DNA of 64,000 nt from Lachnospiraceae bacterium (GTDB taxonomy: Bacteria > Bacillota > Clostridia > Lachnospirales > Lachnospiraceae): positions 62,001-126,000 of the forward strand of contig CAJTBF010000002.1 of assembly GCA_910574195.1 (NCBI GenBank). The letters are read 5' to 3'. Each line of letters opens with the position of its first letter. The first letter of the stretch is position 1. Both the position numbers and the translations under genes were made by a program. Shown here piece by piece: positions 44,330-52,999 of this stretch. The notes beneath the pieces are model-generated. The model had not been told where the DNA came from. It made no database searches and saw nothing but the letters and a program-made list of their open reading frames with translations.

Positions 44330-45598
44330 ATGATGTGGAAAGTAACGATAAAGGAAGCCAGGAAAATGATCCTGGAGTGTATCGACGTCTATCTGCAAAA
44401 AGATGAGAACGGGTATTGTATTCCCCGGAATAAGCAGCGCCCCATTTATCTGGAAGGCCCAGCGGGAATCGGCAAGACGGAACTGGCATCCCAGCTGGCA
44501 CAGGAAAAGGGACTTGGATTTGTCAGTTACAGCCTGACGCACCATACAAGACAAAGTGCGGTGGGTCTTCCGGCGATTGTGGAACGCAGAAAGGAAGGGG
44601 CGGCATATAAGGCGACAGAATATACGATGTCGGAAATCGTAGATTCGATTTACCGGTCTGTGCAGCAGGGGAATCGGGAAGGAATCCTGTTTGTGGACGA
44701 GGTGAACTGTGTGTCGGAAACGCTGTCGGCGGTTATGCTGCAGTTTCTTCAGAATAAAAGTTTTGGCCCGCACAGAATTCCGGAGGGATGGATCATTCTG
44801 ACAGCAGGAAATCCACCGGAATATAATAAATCGGTGAAGCTCTTTGATCCGGTTACCTATGACCGGCTTCGTGTGATCGAGCTGCAGCCGGATGTGGATT
44901 CCTGGCTTGAGTATGCCGTGTCGGAGGGGGTGCATCCTCTTGTGACGGAATATGTCCGGAATAACAAAGAGTATTTTTACTGGTATGAGAAAAGTGCGGG
45001 GATGACAGAGATCGTGACGGCCCGCGGCTGGGAGGACCTGTCCCGTGCCGTGAAAGCAAACGAGGCGTTTGGGTATGAGGTAAACGAGGCGCTGGTCGGA
45101 CAGTTTATCCGGAAAGAATCAATTGCATTGTCCTTTATGAATGAGTACCGTTCCTGGCGGGAATTGTTGGGAAAAAAGGAATTGCAGGAGATCCTGGCGG
45201 GGGAAAATCAGGAAGAGCACGCGGCCAGATTTGCCGGTTATGAATTTACAAAAAGGTGGACGGTTGTAAGTATTCTCTTAAAACGGCTCTATACCGAGGC
45301 GGAGGAACTTGTAAAAATCTGGAAGAAGAGAGAGGAGGAGTATGCTGTTGTGGAAGAAAAGATGGATCAGTGGGACAGAATGCTGACCAACAGTATCACA
45401 TTTATCCGGGATGCATTCGGTGTGAAGGAGGAGATGGAGCACTATCTCTCCATGATGTATCGAAACAAAAATACCGGGTATCTTCTGGCATTGAAGAGGA
45501 ATGAGTTGTTTCACGGCCTGTATCGGAAGATCAATCAGGGCGGGGATCAGAAGGAAGCCATCCGAAAGGAACTGCGTGAATGGGGGAAAAGGCAATGA
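44330..45598 (+). CDS. MoxR-type AAA+ ATPase
   Basis: 422 residues. Walker A EGPAGIGKTE (42-51), Walker B ILFVDEVN (119-126), sensor 1 TAGNP (158-162) and the arginine-finger region DPVTYDRLR. The lid and C-terminal part (about 200-422) are helical and family-specific. MoxR ATPases remodel protein complexes together with VWA partners, as RavA does with ViaA. AAGGAGGAACG lies before the ATG. The end overlaps the next gene by 4 nt (ATGA), implying coupled translation. Confidence 0.87.
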   Translation: MMWKVTIKEARKMILECIDVYLQKDENGYCIPRNKQRPIYLEGPAGIGKTELASQLAQEKGLGFVSYSLTHHTRQSAVGLPAIVERRKEGAAYKATEYTMSEIVDSIYRSVQQGNREGILFVDEVNCVSETLSAVMLQFLQNKSFGPHRIPEGWIILTAGNPPEYNKSVKLFDPVTYDRLRVIELQPDVDSWLEYAVSEGVHPLVTEYVRNNKEYFYWYEKSAGMTEIVTARGWEDLSRAVKANEAFGYEVNEALVGQFIRKESIALSFMNEYRSWRELLGKKELQEILAGENQEEHAARFAGYEFTKRWTVVSILLKRLYTEAEELVKIWKKREEEYAVVEEKMDQWDRMLTNSITFIRDAFGVKEEMEHYLSMMYRNKNTGYLLALKRNELFHGLYRKINQGGDQKEAIRKELREWGKRQ

Positions 45599-47364
45599 GA
45601 GAAGAGGTTTGTCTTGTAACACAGCCGGTAGAACTGCAAAAGGAAGAAAAATACGGCGTATTGAAATATCATTTGACAGAGCGGGCCGTCATAGAAGGTA
45701 TGGAGCATTTGCGGGAGATCAGTCAGTACTTCCGCGGGGAAAGGCAGTGGAAAAACCGGATTCTTTTACAGTGCCCGGAAACATACAGCGCTTACCAGGC
45801 GGCAGCGGCCATACAAAGCCTTTTGGCAGAGGAAAATCTTCGGCAGGAGGAAGAGACGGAAGAGGAATGGGAACTGCCGGATTCGGAAAACTGGTATGAG
45901 GACGAGGGCAGAGAGCAGGGAAAAACCACGTGTCAGCTTCTTCCCCAGGGGCAGGATTATCTTGTGGTGGCGGCCGGGGAGCTGGCGGGGGAAAGAGAAG
46001 AGGAGGAGATCAAACAGGCGGTGATGCTGCAGATGACAGAGGAACAGGGAGTGAAGCAGCTCGTCAGGCAGGCACAGCATTTACTGGTTGTATGCGGTGG
46101 GGAAAGGATACAGGAAGAGAGGCTGATGGCACAATTGGACAGGCTGAACTGTGAGACAATCCTCGTCTGTGTACCGGATCTTTCCGCAAGGCGAGAACTG
46201 GCGGAACGTCTGTTGTTTGAGCAGGGATTTGTAATACTGTCCGTGGAGAAACCAAAACCGGTTTATTATGAAATGCTTTTACAACATTATATAGAGGCGA
46301 GAGGCCGAAAACTCTGGAATTGGAAGGCCGCGCCGGAACTGCTCGAGGAACTGCGTCATTTTCGGGGGAAATATTTTAATGAAAATGATCTTTTCCTGTA
46401 TGTGGAGCATGCGGCAGAACGGGCGGGAGAACAAAGGGAAGAGCTTACCAGAGCGGATTTTGCACTGCCCCGCATCGGTTCGAGATGTCCGGCACAGGAA
46501 AGGCTGCGCAAAATGGTGGGGCTTACGGAAGTAAAAAAGCAGATTGAACGGCTGTGTGCGGTCCGGGTGATCGAAGCGGAGTACAAAATCACAAAGGGGG
46601 AACAGCCCGTCCGCCATCAAAACCTGATTTTCTCAGGGATGCCGGGGACCGGGAAGTCTGAGGCGGCAAGACTATATTCCCGCATTCTTGCGGAGAATCA
46701 TGTAACAAACGGCAGATTTATTTCCGCCAAACGGAGTGAAATGATCGGAAAATATGTGGGGCATACCGCGCCCCGGATTCAAAAGTTGTTTGAACAGGCG
46801 GAAGGCGGAATCTTGTTTATTGACGAGGCGGGAGCGCTGACACTGAGGGATGACTTTACGAAGGAAGCCGTGACCGAGCTGGTACGGTTTATGGAGGAAA
46901 ATCCGCAGACGACCGTGATTTTCGCGGCTTATCCGGATAAGATACAGGAGTTTTTACATATGGATGAAGGGCTGGCGTCCAGAATCAGTAAAATTTTGCA
47001 GTTTCCATCTTACGGCAGGGAAGAACTGGCGGAAATATTCCTCTATATGGTGAACGAGAGCGGATGGGAGCTGGAAAATGGCTGGGAGGCGGTTCTTGAC
47101 CGGTATATTGTACAAAAAAAGCAGACGGAAAAGAAAAGTTTTGGAAATGCAAGAGAGATGCGAAAGCTGATGGAGGCGGCAGTGGAATATAGCTGCGGGC
47201 GGATGTTTCAGAAAAGTGTACGCCCTGCCGGTTCAAGGTGTCAGATTACGGTTGACGACCTGAAGCATGCGGCAAAAGAGCTTTTGCCAAAGAAGCAGGA
47301 GAAAAGGCAGATTGGATTTGTGACGGCGACAGAGAATGGTGCAGCGCAGGGAGGATGTCTATGA
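45595..47364 (+). CDS. CbbX/SpoVK-type AAA+ ATPase with long N-terminal region
   Basis: 589 residues. The first 320 or so have no motif I recognise: an acidic stretch (QEEETEEEWELPDSENWYED) and a possible degenerate NTPase-like fold (QHLLVVCGGERI, CETILVCVPDLS). The C-terminal AAA+ domain is clear: VGLTEVKKQIERL, Walker A GMPGTGKSE (348-356), KYVGHTAPRIQKLFEQA, Walker B ILFIDEA (about 405-411), and SRISKILQFPSY with the sensor/Arg region. This CbbX/SpoVK family includes Rubisco activases and modules of some conflict systems. Two AAA+ proteins in one short operon is notable. The start overlaps the MoxR stop. Confidence 0.83.
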   Translation: MREEVCLVTQPVELQKEEKYGVLKYHLTERAVIEGMEHLREISQYFRGERQWKNRILLQCPETYSAYQAAAAIQSLLAEENLRQEEETEEEWELPDSENWYEDEGREQGKTTCQLLPQGQDYLVVAAGELAGEREEEEIKQAVMLQMTEEQGVKQLVRQAQHLLVVCGGERIQEERLMAQLDRLNCETILVCVPDLSARRELAERLLFEQGFVILSVEKPKPVYYEMLLQHYIEARGRKLWNWKAAPELLEELRHFRGKYFNENDLFLYVEHAAERAGEQREELTRADFALPRIGSRCPAQERLRKMVGLTEVKKQIERLCAVRVIEAEYKITKGEQPVRHQNLIFSGMPGTGKSEAARLYSRILAENHVTNGRFISAKRSEMIGKYVGHTAPRIQKLFEQAEGGILFIDEAGALTLRDDFTKEAVTELVRFMEENPQTTVIFAAYPDKIQEFLHMDEGLASRISKILQFPSYGREELAEIFLYMVNESGWELENGWEAVLDRYIVQKKQTEKKSFGNAREMRKLMEAAVEYSCGRMFQKSVRPAGSRCQITVDDLKHAAKELLPKKQEKRQIGFVTATENGAAQGGCL

Positions 47365-48053
47365 TTTACAAAAAAGAACAGAACAAAGAGAGTCTGGCGC
47401 GTTATGCGGCAGAGCAGGAAGGGACGCTGCAGACGCGGGACGGCCTGCTGGAATATCGTCTCTCCTATCTGCCGGAGCTGGCCCTGCATGGAGAGAGGGA
47501 AATTCTGGAGAGAGAGATTAGAGACGGAGCGCCGCGGCTGGGGCTTGACATGGATATTCTGTGGATCATGAAAGAGCCCATGTATTTGAGAAAGGGAGCA
47601 GATATCTGGCAGGGAAACTGCTTTTCAGGAATTGGATGGCAGTTTTATACAACATTGGATGCAGCCGTGTACGGGGGACAGTATGAAACTCTGCAAATGC
47701 TTCTTGCGAAGGGGGCCAGATTTGATCTTCGCAGTAAAAGGCTTCGGGAAATGTATTACCATTGTCCGGATGAACGTATTCTGCGGCTTGCGTTTGAAAA
47801 GAAAGAATACCATGCGGAAGTTCTGGAAATCGACCGGATTTTACAGGAAAGGGAAGAAGCCAACCTCCACCTGCTGGAAGTCCTGTATCAGAAGGGGTTC
47901 CGGCCGGTAAAAAATATTCTGGATTTATATGTACAGCAATTTTATGGCTGGCATGATGAGAAACGGCTGGAGAAGGATCCGGTGGTTCGCTTTTTCCAGG
48001 AAAAGGGGTATCGGCGGAAAGGAGAGAGCGAAGAAGAATGGGGCTTAAAATAA
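47361..48053 (+). CDS. ankyrin-like hypothetical protein, small
   Basis: 230 residues, no signal peptide. One stretch, TTLDAAVYGGQYETLQMLLAKGARFDLRS (about 98-126), is a good ankyrin-type helix pair; flanking helices (RILRLAFEKKEYHAEVLEI) are weaker repeats. GGAGG (47350-47354) fits the ATG at 47361, which overlaps the previous stop by 4 nt. A role as substrate adaptor for the ATPases of the operon is inference only. Confidence 0.7.
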   Translation: MIYKKEQNKESLARYAAEQEGTLQTRDGLLEYRLSYLPELALHGEREILEREIRDGAPRLGLDMDILWIMKEPMYLRKGADIWQGNCFSGIGWQFYTTLDAAVYGGQYETLQMLLAKGARFDLRSKRLREMYYHCPDERILRLAFEKKEYHAEVLEIDRILQEREEANLHLLEVLYQKGFRPVKNILDLYVQQFYGWHDEKRLEKDPVVRFFQEKGYRRKGESEEEWGLK

Positions 48054-49738
48054 GGAGAAAAGAAACGCCCGGAAAAAAGATTCTGGATGAAATACGAACA
48101 CTGCTGATGATGACAGAAGAAAGCATACCTTACCGAACGCAAAGCGTTCCCTTGTGCGAAGCGCCTCAGACAAGGGATGTCCGAAAGAGCGTACCTTATC
48201 GGATGCAAAGTTTGTCTGCTTCCGTTGGGGAGGCTGCATTAAGGGGGACCCGGCCAGGGATGGATCAGGAGAAATGTGCCGCAAAGATTCGGAAAGCGCT
48301 GGAGGCATATGACGACTATGTACGGGGAAGAGAGCTGTGCGACAAGACGAAAAGCCGGATCCTTTTGAAAGATTCCAGATACCGGACAGAAGGCGATATA
48401 AAATGTATGGAAGAATGCCTTTTTCTGGCAGCACGACAGGATGCGGAAGAGATCTTTGACACGCTTCTCTCCAGAACTATTTCGGCGGCAGAGATCAATT
48501 CGCGGTGGGAACAGAAATATCGAAACAAACTGGCAGAGAAATTCGGCCCGCAGGGGATGTCCCCACGTCTGTGGGATGCAGATCATGTTCCCGGCATTTA
48601 TGCGGCGGTTCTGACCGGGGATGAAGCGCGGATGGAGGCGGAGTTTGCTTTTGACACCGGCTTTGAGGTAGATCATACAGAGGAATTTCTTTTGTATGGG
48701 GCCATGGCGGGTCTGGCGGAATATCTTGAAGACGGGGAAAAATTAGAAAAAATCACAGGAAAAACGATGTTTACGGCGGGATTTGCGGAAGGAAATATTC
48801 TGGAAACCGTACATTGCCATGATCTTTTTACAGCGGCCGTTCTTTCGGAAAAGCAGGAAACGATACGGTATCTGACTGAAATTCTGGGGGAGATCCCATG
48901 GAGCCGGGGACTGGAAGAAGGAATTTTGTATGCGTCGAAGGAGCTTCAGGATTTTATGCTGCGGGAATTTCCGGAGATTCAAAACTATGTTTCTCTGTCG
49001 GCAATTGTACGGGCAAGAAATACCCGTTTTCTGGAAATTCTTATGGACGGGCAGAAAAACCGGACGGATCACTGGACGGAATTGGCGGATTGGATCCATA
49101 CAGGCCGGGGATGGCTGGACGATCCCTGCGTGGAGCTGCAGAATCTAAGAGAAGAAAAACAGTTTCTGGACAGACTGCTCCATTTTGTACCGGAGCGGAA
49201 ATATATTCCGGGAATCCAGACCATGCTGTGCAGGGATGCATTGTCGTCGGCGGGAAGAGAAGAACGGTGCAGAATGCTGTTTCAGGTCTTTTTTGAAGCG
49301 GGAGACGTAAGCCGGGAAGATTTTTCCTGGTTTGCAGTGCAATGTATCCACGGTAATCTGAAAATGCTGAAAGTCCTGCGCGGCGTGCCCAATTTCACCC
49401 GTATCGGAATTGATCCGCATACGGAGGAACTGAATCCGGAAGGTATTTTCAAAGGACTTCTGATAGCACAGGGAGGACTGGACAGGGTAATGGAAGTATT
49501 TGTACCATTAAATACCGGACCGCAATTGGATGGGATTGTCCGCACTGCGTTGGCGGAGAATAAACCAGGCGTCATAAAGAAAGCAATTCAATGCGGTTAT
49601 CTTACCGGAGAAAATGCGTTAAATGCATATGAGAAGCTGTTGGAGCAGGGGAATGTGAAGGAAGAGCTTCTTGCCGTACTGATTGCGCTTGCCCAGAAGG
49701 AAGAGAGGAAAGAACGTTATGAAAGGGAGGAAAACTGA
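48038..49738 (+). CDS. ankyrin-like hypothetical protein, large paralogue 1
   Basis: 566 residues, soluble, no recognised catalytic motif. The helical repeat pattern is ankyrin-like: HVPGIYAAVLTGDEARMEAEF, HCHDLFTAAVLSEKQETIRYL, LLREFPEI-type segments, NTRFLEILMDG and GIDPHTEELNPEG near the end. It aligns over most of its length with the next gene, so the two are diverged tandem duplicates. Residues about 28-70 come from palindromic repeat DNA (PYRTQSVPLCEAPQ and PYRMQSLSAS) and look like an insert. The start lies within the end of the previous gene (16-nt overlap). Confidence 0.7.
   Translation: MGLKIRRKETPGKKILDEIRTLLMMTEESIPYRTQSVPLCEAPQTRDVRKSVPYRMQSLSASVGEAALRGTRPGMDQEKCAAKIRKALEAYDDYVRGRELCDKTKSRILLKDSRYRTEGDIKCMEECLFLAARQDAEEIFDTLLSRTISAAEINSRWEQKYRNKLAEKFGPQGMSPRLWDADHVPGIYAAVLTGDEARMEAEFAFDTGFEVDHTEEFLLYGAMAGLAEYLEDGEKLEKITGKTMFTAGFAEGNILETVHCHDLFTAAVLSEKQETIRYLTEILGEIPWSRGLEEGILYASKELQDFMLREFPEIQNYVSLSAIVRARNTRFLEILMDGQKNRTDHWTELADWIHTGRGWLDDPCVELQNLREEKQFLDRLLHFVPERKYIPGIQTMLCRDALSSAGREERCRMLFQVFFEAGDVSREDFSWFAVQCIHGNLKMLKVLRGVPNFTRIGIDPHTEELNPEGIFKGLLIAQGGLDRVMEVFVPLNTGPQLDGIVRTALAENKPGVIKKAIQCGYLTGENALNAYEKLLEQGNVKEELLAVLIALAQKEERKERYEREEN
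48124..48245 (+). repeat. palindromic repeat inserted in frame in a coding sequence
   Basis: Two units begin at about 48124 and 48190 (TACCTTACCGAACGC and TACCTTATCGGATGC). The first has the stems GAACGC-AAA-GCGTTC and CCCTTGT...ACAAGGG. The architecture and the shared ACCTTATCGGA core are like the 70-bp repeats at 19525 and 56329. The frame is kept through both units. Confidence 0.6.
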
Positions 49739-51674
49739 CTGGGACGATTTGTTTCGGGGAGGAGGCCCGGGGGAAGGAGGCCCAGGGGAAGGAAATCCGG
49801 AAGAAAGAAATCCGGGAGAAGAAAACCTAGAAGAGGAAAATATTGCCGGTCTGTTTGAGGATTCCCTGTATCCGGAAAGGATAGATCATGAGATCTGGGA
49901 GTTGATTTCAGATCCGGAGCAGACAGACTCGGCGGCATATCTGGAAAAGATTGAGGTCCTGATAAAGAAACTGTGGGAAAGCATGTGTAAAATGTCTCTC
50001 TGTATGTACCGAGGGATTTCCTGGCAGAGCCGAGGAGAAGGAATGTACTTTTTACAGGAGCCGGAGCCGGGAAACTATTCCGAATACATCTGCGAATATC
50101 TGTGTCTGGCGGCGGAAAAAGAAAAGGAGGCACTCTTTGATCTTCTCCTTACGAAAAGCTGCAGAATCAATATCTGGAGGGAGAGGGCGGTGGGAACCGT
50201 TTCCTGGAATGAAGAACGGCAAAACAGGAGAAAAGGAAAACTGATTCATACGAAATCTGTCTGGCTGGAAAAGATTATCCGGAAATGCGGCATTCAAAAT
50301 CAGGCGTTTGAAGAAAGGCGGTGCAATGTGCCGCAGCCGGTTGAAACCGATGTACCGGGACTTTATATGGCAATCCTTGCCGGGGAGACAGAATTGGTGA
50401 AATTCTATCTTACTTACGGGGGGGAACTGCACCGGGACGACACAGAGGACTGCCTTCTGTACGCGGATTTTTACCATCACAATTTCGCTCCCTGGAGCCA
50501 ATGGGATTTTGAGGGAAAGATACTTGTAAAATGCCGGCATGAGTTGGGATATGCGGTAAAATTTCCAGGTAGAAATGCCTGCAGATTTTATGAACCGCCG
50601 ATCTTTCAAGAACAGAAGTACGAACTGCACGTTCATGATCCATTCACGATGGCAATTTTATCTGGAAATAAAGAAATGATCCGATTTATCGCAGAACGGA
50701 TCGGCAGATTAGAATGGAATGAAAATATGGAACAGAGCATTGTATACGCAAATTATGAGATTACAGCGCTGCTGCTGAAAGAATTTCCGGAGATTCTGGA
50801 CTATCTCTGTCTGACCGCAATTTTGCAGGGGAAAAATACAGTATTGTTAAAGGCTTTTCGAGAGAAACGCCGGGATACGATGAAAAACGAAGAACAGGAG
50901 GCGGAAAAATTTTTGCGTTGGTATACAAGAGAGGCCTGCCTTTTGCTGAAAGAGGCCGCGTTCTGGCATCATTTTAGTATGACGAGAGAAATTTCTTTTT
51001 TCAGAGAATTACTTACCGGGATACAGGATCCGGAATTTCGGGAGCTGGCATGGGGATTCCTGTGCTGCGAATGGATTCTGGCAGAGAAAAATGAAAGAAA
51101 GGGGCGGGAACGGTTTATAAAACTGCTTCTTTCGTATCCGGACGAGGATTTGGCAAAATCAGATGCAGAAGGCCTGAGCGCTCCGGAAGGGATTCGTGTT
51201 ACTAAATACCTGCACGGGCGCGGGCAGCGGGATTTTACGGAAATATTCTTTCATATGCAGGATACATGGTATCCCGGGAATTGGTTCAACGAGGAATTAT
51301 TTGGAAATATTCTTACCCTTATGCGTCCGGTCAGCCGGGAGAAAGGCTTCCGGCGTTTTGGAATAGATCTGTACACAGACAGATGGAAAGAAATAAAGAT
51401 CAATTATGTACGGCAGGGAATCCTGTTTATGAAATTATTTGTTCCCTTGTATATAAGTCCCCAGGCGGATGTGATCAATCAGGAAATCATCACAACCGGC
51501 AGCAGCCGGCTCGTAAGATCCGCGGTCAGACGAGGATTTATTACAGAAAAAAATGCCTGGGCATTATATCAATACGCACTGGAAATTGGAATATTAAACG
51601 AAGAGATTTTGACATTGCTGCAGGAATTGCTGCGGGAGCGGAGCCTGAAAGAAAGATATATCTACAGATTTTAG
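49719..51674 (+). CDS. ankyrin-like hypothetical protein, large paralogue 2
   Basis: 651 residues. A Gly/Glu/Pro-rich N-terminal linker (GPGEGGPGEGNPEERNPGEE) is followed by a long helical-repeat region related to the previous gene: DVPGLYMAILAGETELVKFYL, HVHDPFTMAILSGNKEMIRFI, LLLKEFPEILDYLCLTAIL and GIDLYTDRWKEI, ending with a similar C-terminal domain (RGFITEKNAWALYQYALE). There is no catalytic motif. The start at 49719 overlaps the previous stop by 20 nt and follows GAGGAAAG. It is the last gene of the six-gene unit. Confidence 0.72.
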   Translation: MKGRKTDWDDLFRGGGPGEGGPGEGNPEERNPGEENLEEENIAGLFEDSLYPERIDHEIWELISDPEQTDSAAYLEKIEVLIKKLWESMCKMSLCMYRGISWQSRGEGMYFLQEPEPGNYSEYICEYLCLAAEKEKEALFDLLLTKSCRINIWRERAVGTVSWNEERQNRRKGKLIHTKSVWLEKIIRKCGIQNQAFEERRCNVPQPVETDVPGLYMAILAGETELVKFYLTYGGELHRDDTEDCLLYADFYHHNFAPWSQWDFEGKILVKCRHELGYAVKFPGRNACRFYEPPIFQEQKYELHVHDPFTMAILSGNKEMIRFIAERIGRLEWNENMEQSIVYANYEITALLLKEFPEILDYLCLTAILQGKNTVLLKAFREKRRDTMKNEEQEAEKFLRWYTREACLLLKEAAFWHHFSMTREISFFRELLTGIQDPEFRELAWGFLCCEWILAEKNERKGRERFIKLLLSYPDEDLAKSDAEGLSAPEGIRVTKYLHGRGQRDFTEIFFHMQDTWYPGNWFNEELFGNILTLMRPVSREKGFRRFGIDLYTDRWKEIKINYVRQGILFMKLFVPLYISPQADVINQEIITTGSSRLVRSAVRRGFITEKNAWALYQYALEIGILNEEILTLLQELLRERSLKERYIYRF

Positions 51675-51855
51675 CGGAAATCTCTTGAAACAGAAGAAAC
51701 GGTAGGGACTATTTTGAGGGGTATCATTTTGTCCGGCAGCACGCCAGAGAAAAAATAGAGGGATTAGAAAAGTATTAAGGCAGAAGTATCCCCAAAAATG
51801 TTCCAGTGGAAGTTACGAATATAAGAAGGAAAATCAGCATGTAGCCGGATTCCGG

Positions 51856-51884
51856 GAATATGAAAACAAACCCCTGCATACATT
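51856..51884 (+). promoter_or_regulatory. sigma-E-type sporulation promoter of spoIIID
   Basis: GAATATG (51856-51862), a 14-bp spacer and CATACATT (51877-51884) resemble the sigma-E pattern (KMATATT, CATACA-T). It fits the known sigma-E control of spoIIID and puts the RNA start near 51890. Confidence 0.65.
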
Positions 51885-51913
51885 GTAAAAACAGGTTTTG
51901 CAGGGGGATTTTG

Positions 51914-52177
51914 TTGAGAGATTATATTGAAGAAAGAGCCGTAGAAATCGCCAATTATATTATAGAAAGCAATGCCACAGTACGGCAGACAGCAAAAAAA
52001 TTCGGGATAAGCAAAAGTACGGTACATAAAGATGTAACGGAACGTCTTCTTCAGATTAATCCGTCTCTTGCGGCACAGGCACGGAAAGTGCTGGATACGA
52101 ATAAATCGGAGCGGCATATCCGGGGCGGACTTGCTACCAGAGAAAAATATCTGCATCTGGAGCATCAACATTCCTAA
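51914..52177 (+). CDS. spoIIID: sporulation transcription factor SpoIIID
   Basis: A mother-cell DNA-binding protein that switches gene expression in mid-sporulation. 87 residues: RDYIEERAVEIANYIIESNATVR, then the helix-turn-helix AKKFGISKSTVHKDV, then the basic tail with NKSERHIRGGLATREKY. I use the TTG at 51914, which gives the family N-terminus and has AGGGGG 6 nt upstream. The longer frame from an ATG at 51860 would start upstream of the predicted RNA 5' end. Its presence indicates a spore former. Confidence 0.93.
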   Translation: MRDYIEERAVEIANYIIESNATVRQTAKKFGISKSTVHKDVTERLLQINPSLAAQARKVLDTNKSERHIRGGLATREKYLHLEHQHS

Positions 52178-52221
52178 AGGGGAGGTAGTATTTAAGTACA
52201 AAATAAAACGTGCAGGTCAGG

Positions 52222-52266
52222 AAGTGATCAGCTCCTTGTCGATTAACAGGGGACTGATCATTTCTT
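52222..52266 (+). terminator. spoIIID terminator
   Basis: TGATCAG with CTGATCA and inner CTCC/GGGG, followed by TTTCTTG. Confidence 0.7.
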
Positions 52267-52325
52267 GATATAGATAAAATAGGCGGAAAGGTTTAACAGA
52301 GTTGGCATATTTGTATCCAAAAGTC

Positions 52326-52354
52326 TTGATAAAAGTATATATCAATACTATAAT
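52326..52354 (+). promoter_or_regulatory. sigma-A promoter upstream of the EamA gene
   Basis: TTGATA (52326-52331), a 17-bp spacer and TATAAT (52349-52354). The leader to the EamA gene is about 150 nt. Confidence 0.72.
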
Positions 52355-52510
52355 AGGGGCTGATATGATGAAAGCCAGAGGGAAGCTATGCCGTGGATGA
52401 ACAAAAATTATGGGGACAGGGTACAGTAGATGGTTAATAATATCACATTGTTTAATACTGTTCTTGAGAATGAAATGAAAAAAAGCACGTGAGATAGGAG
52501 GCGGATGCAG

Positions 52511-52924
52511 ATGTGGTTCTTGTTTGCGATACTGTCTGCGCTGTTTGCTGCATTAACCTCTATTTTGGCTAAGGTTGGAATAGAAGATGTTAATTCAAAC
52601 CTGGCCACAGCAATACGGACAGTGGTGGTTGTTGTCATGTCATGGGGCATGGTATTTTTAACAAAGACGCAGGGTGGGATAACGGAAATCAGTAAAAAAA
52701 GCTGGGTTTTCCTGATCCTTTCCGGGTTGGCAACCGGGGCTTCATGGCTCTGCTATTACCGGGCACTGCAAACGGGGAAAGCTTCTCAGGTGGTTCCGGT
52801 TGATAAATTGAGTGTTGTGTTTACCATTTTACTGGCATTTCTTTTTCTGCATGAAGAATTTACGGTAAAGTCTCTGGTTGGCTGTGTGTTGATTGGCGCA
52901 GGGACATTGTTTATGGTTTTATGA
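52511..52924 (+). CDS. EamA-family (DMT) small membrane transporter
   Basis: 137 residues, four to five membrane helices, a single EamA domain: half the size of usual DMT exporters, so it must work as a dimer. Family features: LSALFAALTSILAKVGIEDVNS at the N-terminus, ATGASWLCYYRALQTGKASQVVPVDKLSVVFTILLAFLFLHE and a closing GCVLIGAGTLFMVL. AGGAGG (52496-52501) is 9 nt before the ATG at 52511; the ATG at 52505 is too close. The substrate is unknown. It stands alone between two terminators. Confidence 0.87.
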   Translation: MWFLFAILSALFAALTSILAKVGIEDVNSNLATAIRTVVVVVMSWGMVFLTKTQGGITEISKKSWVFLILSGLATGASWLCYYRALQTGKASQVVPVDKLSVVFTILLAFLFLHEEFTVKSLVGCVLIGAGTLFMVL

Positions 52925-52964
52925 TTTGTTTTAAAGTATATATTTCTTTCATATAGTATCTATA

Positions 52965-52999
52965 ATACACCGCAGCCCATGTGTTTCGGTGTATTTTTT
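52965..52999 (+). terminator. terminator of the EamA gene
   Basis: ATACACCG and CGGTGTAT pair around a 14-nt loop, followed by a T run. Confidence 0.82.

Larger units (their letters stand above)
52178..52510 (+). other. gap between spoIIID and the EamA gene
   Basis: It holds the spoIIID terminator and a good promoter (below). A tiny frame (MMKARGKLCRG) follows that promoter, and I see no evidence that it is a gene. Confidence 0.5.

Noticed and set aside
51871-51906. Hairpin CCCCTGC/GCAGGGG that would hide the spoIIID ribosome-binding site
   Set aside because: The sigma-E-type promoter puts the RNA start near 51890, inside this inverted repeat, so the left arm would not be in the mRNA.
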